A DNA stretch of 17,383 nt from CAZSVE01 sp964610175. GTDB taxonomy: Bacteria > Pseudomonadota > Gammaproteobacteria > HK1. Positions 1-8,710 of the stretch are shown piece after piece (position 1 is the first letter of the stretch; each line of letters begins with the position of its first letter). The notes below the pieces were generated by a model. It had not been told where the DNA came from, did not search any database, and saw nothing but the letters and a program-made list of their open reading frames with translations. Both the position numbers and the translations under genes were made by a program. The DNA is taken from the NCBI GenBank assembly GCA_964610175.1, contig CAZSVE010000065.1:1-17383 (forward strand), read 5' to 3'.

Positions 1-2
1 CC

Positions 3-95
3 TCATCTAACCAACCAGAGATAGAACTAAGTACGCTTTACCCGGATGAGCCGTATTTTCAAGAAGTTCTGCATTACTCATGGTGTAAAAGATAG
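3..95 (+). CDS. Possible C-terminal tail of an upstream gene
   Basis: An open frame enters from the left edge and runs 30 codons to a TAG at 93-95. The ending (roughly ...YPDEPYFQEVLHYSWCKR) is acidic and aromatic like a real protein end, and a strong hairpin follows 10 bases later at 106-160, as expected behind a gene. I do not recognise the product, and 30 codons is too short to exclude chance. Confidence 0.22.
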   Translation, partial: SSNQPEIELSTLYPDEPYFQEVLHYSWCKR

Positions 96-105
96 CTTCC
101 GTTTC

Positions 106-160
106 GTAGGCATCAAGGAGCTTCCTTCGCTAACGCTCAGGACTCCTCCTTGACACCTAC
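106..160. repeat. Long imperfect hairpin
   Basis: Arm 106-120 (GTAGGCATCAAGGAG) pairs with arm 146-160 (CTCCTTGACACCTAC): 13 of 15 positions are complementary, with one two-base mismatch. The 25-base interior can pair further (TCCT at 123-126 with AGGA at 139-142). There is no T-run on either side, so it is not a classical intrinsic terminator. It could be a 3' end stabiliser of the gene ending at 95 or the remnant of a small palindromic element. Confidence 0.55.
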
Positions 161-664
161 TGCACTTCAGCTAAGAGGTCACCATGAGCTATGCCGGACT
201 ATCCAATCGTGGAACCGTTTTACCATTTTTCACTTTACCCACTCGATTTGATGAAGAGCCTGGAAAATAGGCTATATAGCTGGAAGAACAGGTATGGATA
301 TGTTGGAGAAAACGATGGAGGAAGACAACCGAAGCCGGAGAACCGGGATGGAGAGAAGAAACTGCTGGCTCGCACGATCCAATCTTATTGGTTAGCGTTT
401 CGCGCCAGAACCAAAACGGGAGAGGCCCGGATTTCGGCGCCGAGTTTCCCAGGATTTTTGTTTTTCCGGTACGTAAAAAGGGAGGCACTCTCCAAGGGCG
501 AGGATGGGCGGGGAATGCCGGCGATCCCTGCCGGCAGATCGGGGAGAAGTTACTGGTGGTTGGCATTATTCTCACTGCTTTTTCACTCTTCCGGGCAGCA
601 ACGGGGCCCCGGTAATGAATCGAGCGAGGAGACAAGCCATCCCGAGGAAAGGCATCTCTCTTTA
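161..664. other. Intergenic, no convincing gene
   Basis: Open frames exist here on both strands (for example 191-667 on + and 189-635 on -), but their translations are low in recognisable structure, overlap each other in opposite directions and lack clear ribosome binding sites. I see no RNA gene and no mobile-element remnant that I can name. Confidence 0.5.
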
Positions 665-665
665 T

Positions 666-686
666 AAAGGGGTGTCCCCCTTTTTT
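666..686. terminator. Bidirectional terminator at the end of glgP
   Basis: AAAGGGG (666-672) and CCCCTTT (677-683) form a 7-bp stem with a 4-base loop. On the + strand a T-run continues to 686. On the - strand the stem is followed by only a short U-rich tail. The structure overlaps the glgP stop codon (685-687), so it probably ends the glgP transcript and also blocks + strand read-through into the antisense of glgP. Confidence 0.65.
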
Positions 687-3189
687 ATGAGGAAGAGAGG
701 GGTTCTACCGGATCCAGATGCCAGATATCCTCGTTGTATTCCTTCATGGTGCGATCGGTGGAAAACTTACCGCTGGTAGCGGTATTCATGATGCTCATGC
801 GCGTCCAGCGTTCCTCGTCCTGGTAGGCATTGTTGGCGCGGCGTTGCGCCGCAACGAAGGTGCGAAAATCCGCCGCCGTCAACCAGGGATCATAAGGGCT
901 TCGGATGGAGTCGATGATGGCATCGAAGATGCTGGGTTCGAATTGGTTGAAGTGGCTACCCTCCAACATGTCCATGACACGCCGCAGGTCTTCGTCTTCT
1001 TCGATGATGGTGTTCGGATTGTAATCCTGGCGACGGGCGGCAACCTCTTCCGCGGTGAGCCCGAACAGGAAGAAGTTTTCATCCCCGGTTTCTTCCAGTA
1101 TCTCGATATTGGCACCATCATAGGTGCCGATGGTGATGGCACCGTTCATCATGAACTTCATGTTGCCGGTTCCGGATGCCTCCTTCCCGGCGGTGGAGAT
1201 CTGTTCCGAGAGATCGGTCCCCGGCGCGATGATCTCCATGGCGGAGACCCGATAGTCGGGGAGAAAGGCCATCTTGAGCTTGTCGCCCACATCGGGGTCG
1301 CTGTTGACGACATTGGCGACATTCCCCACCAGCTTGATGATGCGCTTGGCCATCCAATACCCTGGGGCCGCCTTTCCGCCGATCAATACGCACCGTGGTG
1401 TCCAATTGTCGGTGTCTCCGCGTTTGATCCGATCATAGAGATGGATGACGTGCAGGACATTGAGCAACTGGCGTTTGTACTCGTGCATGCGTTTGACTTG
1501 TACATCGAACAGGGTATCCGGGTTGAAGATGACGCCGCAGTCCTTCTCCACCAATTGGGCCAGCCTTTCCTTGCTTTTCCTTTTGATTTTGCGCCAGCGC
1601 TTTCGGAAATCGGCGTCATCGGCGTATGGGATGAGTTTGCGCAACTGACCGAGGTCGGTAACCCATTTATTACCGATGGTTTTGGTAATGAGATCGGAAA
1701 GAGGCGGGTTGCACCAGGCGAGCCAGCGCCTCGGGGTAACGCCATTGGTTTTGTTGTTGAACTTTTCCGGCCACAGCTCGTAAAAATCGTGGAATAGGTC
1801 CTCTTGCAATAATCTCGAGTGTAAAGCCGCAACCCCGTTGACGGAAAAACTGCCGACGATGGCAAGATAGGCCATGCGCACTTGTTTTTCGTCTCCTTCT
1901 TCGATCAGGGACATGCGAGCGATGCGTTCTTCGTCTCCGGGCCACCGGCGGCTTACTTCCGTGAGGAATCTGGCATTTATCTCGTAAATGATCTCCAGGA
2001 GGCGCGGGAGGAGACTTTCGAACAGGCGCACCGACCATTTTTCCAATGCCTCGGGCAATAGGGTGTGGTTGGTGTAGGCCATGCAACGGGTGGTGATATC
2101 CCATGCCTTTCCCCAGGCAAGTCCATATTCGTCCATCAAAAGATGCATGAGTTCCGCGACGGCGATGCTGGGGTGGGTGTCATTGAGCTGGAAGACGCTT
2201 TGATCGGCGAACTGATCGAAATTGTTTCCATGGGCGACCAACCAACGGCGCATGACGTCCCTGATGCTCGCGGAGGCCAGGAAGTATTGTTGTCTGAGGC
2301 GGAGCTCCTTACCCATTTCGGTGAGATCATTGGGGTAAAGGACCATGCTGATATTTCCGGCGAGGTTTTTCTTCTCTACGGACCCCGTGTAGTCGCCTTC
2401 GTTGAATTGGCCAAGATCGAATATATCGGTGGCACCGGCTTTCCATAAGCGCAGTGTGTTGACGGTGTCGTTTTTATAACCGGGGATCGGTATATCATAG
2501 GGTATCGCGAGCACGTCCTCGGTTCCTCGCCAATGGGTTCGAGGTGTCCCATCCGGCCACTCACTCCGCTCGGTATATCCGCCGAATTTGATTCGTTGCG
2601 TGAATTCGGGGCGTTCCAGATCCCAGGGATTGCCATGCAATAACCAGTGGTCCGGTTCTTCTATTTGTTCGCCATTTTCGATGATCTGGCGGAAAATCCC
2701 ATGCTTGTAGAGAATACCGTACCCCATGACCGGATATTGCAGGGTAGCGCAACTATCCAGAAAACACGCTGCGAGCCTGCCGAGGCCTCCGTTGCCAAGT
2801 CCGGCATCGCGTTCTATCTCGATGATCTTCGAGATATCCAGGCCAAGGTCACGCATTGCCTTTTCGGTCGTGTCCGTGATGTCCAGGTTCAGCATGGCAT
2901 TGCCGAGGGCACGCCCCATGAGAAATTCCAGCGACAGATAATAGACCCGCTTACAACCGCGTTTCCGATAGGCGTAGTGTGTATTGCGCCAGCGCTCCGT
3001 CAGGCGGTCGCGAAGTGTCATGACCAGCGCTTCGTAGATGTGGTACGCATCCTTGGAATGGATATCACAACCCAGGGTGTAGTTGAAATGACGTCGGAAG
3101 TCTTCCCGAATGGTCTTCTCATCCATCAGGAGTGTCGGAAGGTTGGTCAAGAGATCTTCGGGTAGTTCTTTTATTGTCTTTCTTGCCAT
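685..3189 (-). CDS. glgP: Glycogen/alpha-glucan phosphorylase
   Basis: A cytoplasmic PLP enzyme that cleaves alpha-1,4-glucan with phosphate, releasing glucose-1-phosphate from storage glycogen or maltodextrin. The 834 residues match the usual length of the GT35 family. Visible family motifs: YYLSLEFLMGR at about 83-93, ERDAGLGNGGLGRLAACFLD at 126-145, LNDTHP at 335-340, NKTNGVTPRRWL at 479-490, VKRMHEYKRQ at 565-574, and EASGTGNMKF at 670-679 with the PLP lysine K678. I chose the ATG at 3189 because AGGGG lies 7 bases upstream (3197-3201) and the homologous N-terminus begins there; the frame stays open to 3366, but those 59 extra residues do not look like this family. It is monocistronic, with no other glg genes beside it. 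Repeat copy A lies about 300 bases upstream in the same orientation. No damage is seen. Confidence 0.97.
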   Translation of the reverse strand: MARKTIKELPEDLLTNLPTLLMDEKTIREDFRRHFNYTLGCDIHSKDAYHIYEALVMTLRDRLTERWRNTHYAYRKRGCKRVYYLSLEFLMGRALGNAMLNLDITDTTEKAMRDLGLDISKIIEIERDAGLGNGGLGRLAACFLDSCATLQYPVMGYGILYKHGIFRQIIENGEQIEEPDHWLLHGNPWDLERPEFTQRIKFGGYTERSEWPDGTPRTHWRGTEDVLAIPYDIPIPGYKNDTVNTLRLWKAGATDIFDLGQFNEGDYTGSVEKKNLAGNISMVLYPNDLTEMGKELRLRQQYFLASASIRDVMRRWLVAHGNNFDQFADQSVFQLNDTHPSIAVAELMHLLMDEYGLAWGKAWDITTRCMAYTNHTLLPEALEKWSVRLFESLLPRLLEIIYEINARFLTEVSRRWPGDEERIARMSLIEEGDEKQVRMAYLAIVGSFSVNGVAALHSRLLQEDLFHDFYELWPEKFNNKTNGVTPRRWLAWCNPPLSDLITKTIGNKWVTDLGQLRKLIPYADDADFRKRWRKIKRKSKERLAQLVEKDCGVIFNPDTLFDVQVKRMHEYKRQLLNVLHVIHLYDRIKRGDTDNWTPRCVLIGGKAAPGYWMAKRIIKLVGNVANVVNSDPDVGDKLKMAFLPDYRVSAMEIIAPGTDLSEQISTAGKEASGTGNMKFMMNGAITIGTYDGANIEILEETGDENFFLFGLTAEEVAARRQDYNPNTIIEEDEDLRRVMDMLEGSHFNQFEPSIFDAIIDSIRSPYDPWLTAADFRTFVAAQRRANNAYQDEERWTRMSIMNTATSGKFSTDRTMKEYNEDIWHLDPVEPLSSS

Positions 3190-3492
3190 TGTTTTTCCCC
3201 TGTTGTGAATTTCATTCGGTAGCGGCAGGGCGAATCGACTCACGCCGCCTGCCATGTGCCGGAAATCCCCTAATAGTAAATGGGTAAATAAGTAACGAGC
3301 ATCAGGAGGGCCGATGATAACGTAGTTCTTTCCATTGGCAAAGCGACCCATGGGAGCATTATCCAAACGGCTATCCGAACATGGAAATCGCGCGGGTATT
3401 CAGGGATGGAGTCACCCGCGGAAATGGGCACCCGATCTCGCTGGGGAAGAAGTGTCCATTGTTTCGATTCGAGGTTCAGCCGAAAGGCCCCT
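3190..3492. other. glgP upstream region
   Basis: Leader and presumptive promoter region of glgP. Apart from the AGGGG ribosome binding site at 3197-3201 (- strand), I could not find a promoter with good -35 and -10 hexamers at proper spacing, nor any gene. Confidence 0.4.
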
Positions 3493-3605
3493 TGATTTGT
3501 TTATTTCCCGCTCAGCTTCACAATTGGATCAAGTTTTACAAGGCAGCAATTCCGCCTTGCTAACACTCAATCATGCTTCATCGGTCTGAGGCGGAGCTTC
3601 GCTAG
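3493..3605 (-). repeat. Dispersed intergenic repeat, copy A
   Basis: Read on the - strand, this copy carries the three blocks that define the family: AGCGAAGCT near the start, ACCGATGAAGCATGATT (identical to copy D), then GTAAAACTTGA and GAGCGGGAAATAAAC (the latter identical in copies A-D), ending in AAATCAA. It is oriented toward glgP. The central part between blocks is the most diverged of the four copies. Confidence 0.8.
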
Positions 3606-3844
3606 TCTTCTGTTGACAGGCAACAATCCTCCGGGGTTTCTATGCAATTCCCCCCCCGACAATTGACGTCACAGGGGGAATGTTCGTGCATGGTAAAAGT
3701 ACTCGGGGAAATCGATTTTACGGAAGCGGATAGCAGCCCACATGGAGCAAACCCCTAGCGAGGCATCGCCTCGGACCGCAGCGGGGAAGGAGTTATTTTC
3801 GTTAATAGCCGCATAAAGCAGGCGGTGAGACGTTAAGAGTCTGG

Positions 3845-4575
3845 ATGTCAACCAGGGCTGGCAGCCATGATGAAACAAACCATCGGAGAACCGTTAGAAG
3901 AATAAAGTGGTTTTGGATATCGAAGACTCCTAATGAGATATGGAGCTGGGACATCACTTCCCTTGTTTCGGCAATACGTGGGAGCTTTTACTATCTCTAC
4001 ATGGTCGAGGATATTTATAGTCGCAAGCCCGTCGGCTGGGAGGTGCATGAACGAGAGAACGCTGAATATGCCGGTGAACCGATTCGTAAGGGATGTTTGG
4101 CGGAGGAAATCCATCGAGAGGGGTTGGTTTTGCACTCCGACAATGGTAGCCCCATGAAGGGCGCCACTATGCCGGCCACTTTGCAGCGATTGGATGTTGT
4201 TCCCTCATTCAGTCGACCCTCTGTCCAATGACGGCAACCCCTACTCGGAAAGTCTGTTCCACACCCTGAAATACTTGTTTGGCCTATCCGGGAGGCCCTT
4301 CGAGAGTGTTGAACAGACTCGCAAATGGGTGCATGAATTCGTGTGGTGATACAACGAAAAGCATCACTACAGTGCTATTCGATATGTCACACCGGAACAA
4401 CGCCAAACGCCATAGAGGCGAAGACATGACCTTGCTAGACAAAAGGCACAGACTATACGAGGTCACCAAGGCGAGGAATCCTCGGCGCTGGCCAGGCAGA
4501 ACCAGAAATCGTGAACAGGTGGGTGAAGCCTGGATCAATCCACCTAGAGAGATTCCGTCAAAAAAAGTTGCGTAA
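3845..4575 (+). pseudogene. Decayed IS3-family transposase (OrfB)
   Basis: Remnant of an IS3-family DDE integrase-type transposase. Frame one (3845-4228) has PNEIWSWDIT (first catalytic Asp), FYYLYMVEDIYSRKPVGWEV, LHSDNGSPMKGATM (second Asp) and FSRPSV. An apparent 2-base loss at about 4226 moves the frame to NPYSESLFHTLKY (catalytic Glu) and KWVHEFVW, where a TGA at 4347-4349 replaces a Trp codon. At about 4398-4412 a 7-base tandem duplication (CGCCA AA CGCCA) shifts it again to HRGEDMTLLDKRHRLYE, NPRRWPGRTRN and VGEAWINP. The N-terminal half upstream (about 3700-3845) is unrecognisable or riddled with stops, and no OrfA was found. The right IS end probably lies near 4605. It cannot encode an active protein. 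Confidence 0.9.
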
Positions 4576-5119
4576 GAGTACCGGACAGCTTTGTCGACAA
4601 ACACCGATTTCCCCTCGACAACCATGTGCCAATCATGGCAAGTTCATACTCCATTGTTTATTATCCAGGTAACCTCCGAGAAAGCTATCCATGGCATTTT
4701 TCAAAGGTTACCTGGCGAAGCTTCGCTAGTGTCGTGCACAGTTTCGTGGAGGTGGCATATTCATCATATTCATTTAGGTATCGGAAAAACAAAGACCTTC
4801 GATCTTGCCGCGAAGCGCCAACATGTCCTGACATGGAGAACCGGACTCTCCACAAAAACGGCCATGTTGCCAAAAGCATCCTCCCTGGCAATGAAAGGGC
4901 TTCGAGGCGGTCCCTTCGACTCGGCCCAGGAATCACGCCCAGGAATCATGCACGGGAACCATACTCTGGGATCACACCCGGGCGCCGAGCGGAGTCGAGG
5001 CGCGATTGGCCAGTGTACTTTTGAATCCAACCCTTCGAATGAAGCAAACACCCGGCATGGTAGCCTTGCCCCCGAAGGGGCGCCATGTTCGATAACGTCA
5101 CGATGAGGTAAGTGGAAAA
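4576..5119. other. Intergenic region upstream of the NSS transporter
   Basis: Holds the probable right end of the IS3 remnant, the inverted repeat at 4665-4715, and a run of loosely similar units around 4925-4980 (CCAGGAATCACG, CCAGGAATCATG and two more degenerate ones). A small CCCC-GAA-GGGG hairpin sits near 5068-5080. I found no gene and no confident promoter for the transporter. Confidence 0.45.
4665..4715. repeat. Perfect 11-bp inverted repeat
   Basis: CCAGGTAACCT (4665-4675) and AGGTTACCTGG (4705-4715) are perfectly complementary with 29 bases between them. No T-run follows. The stretch just after it (GCGAAGCTTCGCTAG, 4716-4730) resembles the outer edge of repeat copy A. It could be an old element end or a structured leader. 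Confidence 0.6.
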
Positions 5120-6514
5120 ATGATGGGGAACAGCGCTGATATGGGAGTATATGGTTTTCGCCACGAACATTGGTCGTCGCGATTGGGTTTCATACTGGCC
5201 GCTACCGGTTCGGCGGTGGGACTCGGCAATATCTGGAAGTTTCCATATGTTACCGGGGAGAATGGTGGTGGCGCGTTCGTTCTGGTCTATCTGGCGTGCA
5301 TCGCGCTCATCGGGCTTCCGATCATGATGGCCGAGGTGCTCATCGGTCGTCGGGGACAACGAAGCCCCATCCACAGTATGCGCGCGGTGGCAAGGGAGGA
5401 GGGCGCGTCTTCGGGTTGGCAGCTGGTGGGTTGGTCCGGTGTCGTCGCAGGCTTCATCATCTTGTCTTTCTATAGCGTCATCGCGGGGTGGTCGCTGGCG
5501 TATATCTTCGAGGCCGGGAGTGGGGTATTCGTGGGGGCGGACGCCAAGGGGATCGATGGCATCTTCGGTGACCTTCTTGGCAGCCCGGCCCGTCTGTTGT
5601 TCTGGCATACCGTATTCATGGGCATGACGATATTCGTGGTGGCCGGTGGTGTGCGTGCCGGTCTGGAGCGCGCCGTTTCGGTGCTGATGCCGAGCTTTTT
5701 CATCTTGATGCTGGTGCTGGTGGGATACGCCGCCGTGGCGACGGGAAAGTTCGGAGAGGGTGTGGCGTTTCTGTTTCGCCCCGACTTCAGCAAGCTGACG
5801 GGAGAGAGCATTCTGGTGGCCATGGGGCAGGCCTTTTTTAGCCTTAGCCTTGGGATGGGCGTCATGTTGGCCTATGGGTCCTATTTACCACAAAGGATTT
5901 CCATCGGTCGATCGGTGGCCACGATTTGTGTTGCCGATACCCTGGTTGCCTTGATTGCCGGGCTTGCCATCTTTCCGCTGGTGTTCGCCCATGGTCTCGA
6001 GCCTGGCGCGGGGCCCGGGCTGGTTTTCAAGACGTTGCCGCTCGCCTTCGGCCAGATGGGTGGTGGCGTATTGTTCGGAACGCTGTTCTTCGTGCTTTTG
6101 GTGGTTGCCGGCTGGACTTCTTCGATTTCGATTCTGGAGCCTACGGTGCAGTGGATGGAAGAGCGTTTCGGCATCCGACGCATTGAGGCCACGGTATCGG
6201 CGGGGATCGCCGCGTGGTTGCTGGGCCTTGCTACCGTGTTTTCCTTCAATCTGTGGGCCGAATTCAAGCTATGGGGAAAGACGCCCTTCGATCTGTTGGA
6301 TTACCTGACATCGAATATCATGTTGCCGCTTGGAGGACTGTTGTTTGCGCTGTTTGCGGGTTGGAAGATGGCGAAGGCCTCCACGCGCGAGGAGCTTGCC
6401 GTGGGGGATGCATTTGGCTTCAGACTCTGGCGATTCCTGGTGCGTTATGTGAGTCCGCTCGGGATTGGCCTGGTAATACTGCATTCCCTGGGAATACTGC
6501 ACCTCTGGGCTTAG
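5120..6514 (+). CDS. Sodium-dependent NSS-family transporter
   Basis: An inner-membrane symporter of the neurotransmitter:sodium symporter family (SNF), the bacterial relatives of LeuT, MhsT and TnaT, which use the Na+ gradient to take up amino acids or related amines. It is 464 residues with about eleven hydrophobic segments. The first TM segment has the signature GSAVGLGNIWKFPY (30-43) followed by ENGGGAF (47-53), which form the unwound substrate and Na+ site; FYSVIAGW (117-124) and AFFSLSLGMGVMLAYGSYLP (238-257) are the expected TM3 and TM6 motifs. Two Met codons start the frame; GAGGT lies 10 bases upstream of the first. The gene stands alone; a carboxylate-amine ligase gene follows after 200 bases. 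The substrate cannot be read from the sequence. Intact. Confidence 0.93.
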   Translation: MMGNSADMGVYGFRHEHWSSRLGFILAATGSAVGLGNIWKFPYVTGENGGGAFVLVYLACIALIGLPIMMAEVLIGRRGQRSPIHSMRAVAREEGASSGWQLVGWSGVVAGFIILSFYSVIAGWSLAYIFEAGSGVFVGADAKGIDGIFGDLLGSPARLLFWHTVFMGMTIFVVAGGVRAGLERAVSVLMPSFFILMLVLVGYAAVATGKFGEGVAFLFRPDFSKLTGESILVAMGQAFFSLSLGMGVMLAYGSYLPQRISIGRSVATICVADTLVALIAGLAIFPLVFAHGLEPGAGPGLVFKTLPLAFGQMGGGVLFGTLFFVLLVVAGWTSSISILEPTVQWMEERFGIRRIEATVSAGIAAWLLGLATVFSFNLWAEFKLWGKTPFDLLDYLTSNIMLPLGGLLFALFAGWKMAKASTREELAVGDAFGFRLWRFLVRYVSPLGIGLVILHSLGILHLWA

Positions 6515-6563
6515 CGCAATCCTGCGACTGTGCCTATGTCCATAGCGGCTCTATGAATTCTTC

Positions 6564-6606
6564 AGCGAAGAGCTTTACCCCGAACCGATCAAGCGTGACT
6601 CGGTCG
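6564..6606 (+). repeat. Dispersed intergenic repeat, half copy E
   Basis: AGCGAAG followed by AGCTTTACCCCGAACCGATC and AAGCGTGACTCGG aligns with the 5' half of copy D (AGCTTTGCCTCGAACCGATG, AAGCATGATTTGG). The 3' half with GAGCGGGAAATAAAC is missing or unrecognisable. It lies 50 bases after the transporter stop and points toward the next gene. Confidence 0.5.
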
Positions 6607-6714
6607 AGTAGAGCAAGTTTCGTGTTGGAGAGATAACAGAGTACAGATCATTGGAGCGTAGCAAGAGGGCTTTTCATCCTTCGGGGTGATGGATACCCGG
6701 CGTAATCTATTTTC

Positions 6715-7848
6715 ATGACGAAAGAACCAGGTTTTACCATCGGCATCGAGGAGGAGTACCTTCTCGTCGATAGCGATACCCGCGATCTCATCCGGGAAAT
6801 CCCGCAGGCTATGTTGTCGGCTTGCAAGGATCTACTGCGTGACCAGGTGACACCGGAGTTTTTGCAATGCCAAATCGAGGTAGGGACGCGTGCCGCAAAG
6901 ACCCTCGGAGAGGTACGCCGAGATCTTGTTTACCTCCGCAAGACGGTTGCCCGGATAGCGAAGGAACATGGCATTGCGCTGATCGCGGCCTCCACGCATC
7001 CCTTTTCCGTATGGGGAAACAAAAAGCGTACCCAAAAGGAACGCTACGACATATTCGCTCGAGACATGCAGGAGGTGGTTCGGCGCTTGATGATCTGCGG
7101 TATGCATATTCATGTAGGTATCGAAGACGATGATCTGCGTATCGATCTAATGAATCAGGTGAGTTACATCTTGCCGCACCTTCTGGCGCTCAGTACTTCC
7201 TCGCCGTTTTGGGAGGGTCACGATACAGGCCTGAAGTCTTATCGCATTGCCGTGTGGAATGAGATGCCCCGCACGGGGTTCCCTGGGTATTTTGCAAGCT
7301 TTGGGGAATATCAACGGCATATCGATGTGCTGGTAAATGCCGGTGTCATACAGGACGCGACGATGCTGTGGTGGGATATTCGCCCCAGCGCGCGCTTTCC
7401 TACTTTGGAAATGCGCATATGTGACATGTGTACGCGTATCGAGGATACCGTCTGTATTGCGGCGCTATATTTATGCTGGCTGCATATGTTGTATCGGTTG
7501 CGGTTGGGAAACCAACGTTGGAGGACCTATGCGGCATTACTTCTCGATGAGAATCGCTGGCGCGCCCAACGTTATGGAATTGAAAAGGGGCTTATGGACT
7601 TCGGTAAGGGGAATATCGTACCGTATGGGGAATTACTGGAGGAGATCTTGTTTCTGGCGCGTGAAGACGCGGAATATTTCGATTGTACAGCGGAGTTGGA
7701 ACATGCCCGCATGATCGTCGAACGTGGTACCAGCGCTCATTGGCAACTACGGACCTATCGAGATGCAATAGCCCGGGGAGATACCCACAAGGAGGCCCAA
7801 AAGGCCGTTGTGGATATGCTGATCGAAGAAACGCTACACGGAACCTGA
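6715..7848 (+). CDS. Carboxylate-amine ligase, YbdK / GCS2 family
   Basis: A 377-residue cytosolic ATP-dependent ligase of the glutamate-cysteine ligase 2 superfamily (YbdK group). E. coli YbdK has weak gamma-glutamylcysteine ligase activity, but the true substrates of the group are mostly unknown. Motifs seen: FTIGIEEEYLLVD (7-19) with the metal-binding acidic cluster, EFLQCQIEVGTR (48-59), ASTHPFSVW (92-100), CGMHIHVGIEDDD (128-140) and DIRPSARFPTLEMRICD (221-237). Length fits the family. The ATG at 6715 starts right before the first motif, but the ribosome binding site is weak. A small CATCC-TTCG-GGGTG hairpin lies 25-40 bases upstream. The gene follows the NSS transporter on the same strand; the 200-base gap with repeat half copy E argues against tight coupling. 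Intact; exact reaction unknown. Confidence 0.9.
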   Translation: MTKEPGFTIGIEEEYLLVDSDTRDLIREIPQAMLSACKDLLRDQVTPEFLQCQIEVGTRAAKTLGEVRRDLVYLRKTVARIAKEHGIALIAASTHPFSVWGNKKRTQKERYDIFARDMQEVVRRLMICGMHIHVGIEDDDLRIDLMNQVSYILPHLLALSTSSPFWEGHDTGLKSYRIAVWNEMPRTGFPGYFASFGEYQRHIDVLVNAGVIQDATMLWWDIRPSARFPTLEMRICDMCTRIEDTVCIAALYLCWLHMLYRLRLGNQRWRTYAALLLDENRWRAQRYGIEKGLMDFGKGNIVPYGELLEEILFLAREDAEYFDCTAELEHARMIVERGTSAHWQLRTYRDAIARGDTHKEAQKAVVDMLIEETLHGT

Positions 7849-8010
7849 ATATGGCTGCATTTCACTTATGGTCACACCCGGTATATATTAGCTGTCATCG
7901 GAGCTTGTCCGGGATGAAGATCCACGTTATTGATTTTCAAAAGTTTTTATAGCGCAATCAATGGCTTGGATAACCGATACATCACTTATAGCATTGTCGA
8001 TAACATAGAA

Positions 8011-8631
8011 ATGGCCACAACAGAGAACAGCGAAAAAACACAACCCGGTGAGGACAGAGCCGATTACGTATCGAGAAAAAAATCAGCGCGGGAAGCCTCC
8101 GGGTTGGCGCTGGATCGATTTGCAAAGAGTTTCGAGTCCAGTGCTCGTCGATGGGAAATGATCGTATATCCCTCCATGTTCGGCTTCATCATCGTGGCAG
8201 CGTATGGGTTCTTTCTGATTTACAACGTGACGAGGGATATGCACAGCCTGGCGGAGAGTATGGATCCCGCCATGCAGACCAATATGGAAACAATGGCGCA
8301 AAGCATCTCCAAAATGGCCGACTATGTTGCCACCATAACGGCCAACATCGATCAGATGACGAGAAATGTAGAGAATATGGATGCGGCTATCGGTGCCGTG
8401 AACACCAGCATGGAGGCGATAAAATCCGATATGGGGGATATGTCGGAAAAAATTAGAACATTGGAACCGATCCTGGTCAATATTTCCGAGATGAACAAAT
8501 CACTGCATGTGATGAATCAATCTGTCCATACCATGTCCGCCCATACCGACGTAATGAGCCGGGACGTCGGTGCGACTTCGCATCACTTCGTTCGTCCCAT
8601 GTCGGCGATCAACTCATTCTTTCCCTGGTAA
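8011..8631 (+). CDS. One-TM coiled-coil membrane protein
   Basis: I do not recognise a named family. From the ATG at 8011 the product is 206 residues: a charged cytoplasmic N-terminus (1-48), one hydrophobic segment (about 51-72, IVYPSMFGFIIVAAYGFFLI), then about 110 residues of Met- and Asn/Ser-rich heptad-like helix (for example TMAQSISKMADYVATIT, NMDAAIGAVNTSMEAI). The tail is HHFVRPMSAINSFFPW, an aromatic-proline end. The overall shape recalls the helical hairpins of chemoreceptors, but there is no HAMP or signalling domain. The frame is open from 7930, giving 27 more residues; neither start has a good ribosome binding site, and 8011 is preferred because the hydrophilic N-terminus begins there. 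It converges with the sulfur-globule-like gene across an 80-base gap. Confidence 0.75.
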   Translation: MATTENSEKTQPGEDRADYVSRKKSAREASGLALDRFAKSFESSARRWEMIVYPSMFGFIIVAAYGFFLIYNVTRDMHSLAESMDPAMQTNMETMAQSISKMADYVATITANIDQMTRNVENMDAAIGAVNTSMEAIKSDMGDMSEKIRTLEPILVNISEMNKSLHVMNQSVHTMSAHTDVMSRDVGATSHHFVRPMSAINSFFPW

Positions 8632-8633
8632 CG

Positions 8634-8657
8634 AAAAAAGGCACATCCCTGTGCCTT
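8634..8657 (-). terminator. Intrinsic terminator of the Gly/Tyr-rich secreted protein gene
   Basis: On the - strand AAGGCACA-GGGA-TGTGCCTT forms a perfect 8-bp stem with a 4-base loop followed by six T residues (A-run 8634-8639 on +). It lies 53 bases beyond the stop of the gene at 8711-9061. On the + strand it lacks a T-run, so it would end the convergent gene at 8631 only weakly. Confidence 0.88.
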
Positions 8658-8710
8658 GTATCGCTTATCCAAGTACTCTCTTTACCAGTACTTGTTATCG
8701 TCTCGTGCTC

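Noticed and set aside
191..667. 158-codon open frame on the + strand before the terminator at 666-686
   Set aside because: The translation has no recognisable motif, there is an equally long frame on the opposite strand, and no ribosome binding site; the terminator is explained by glgP.
718..1797. 359-codon + strand frame inside glgP
   Set aside because: It lies wholly antisense to well-conserved glgP codons and is an expected shadow of them.
3190..3366. N-terminal extension of glgP by 59 residues
   Set aside because: The extension does not look like the family, and an AGGGG site precedes the ATG at 3189.
3669..3878. Small - strand frame upstream of the IS3 remnant
   Set aside because: No motif or start signal; it overlaps the decayed transposase region.
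4925..4980. Degenerate AGGAATCA-type tandem units as possible operators or a CRISPR-like array
   Set aside because: Only two units are close matches, units are about 13-15 bases and there are no regular spacers.
4946..5608. 220-codon - strand frame overlapping the NSS transporter start
   Set aside because: Antisense to the conserved transporter N-terminus, and composition is not protein-like.
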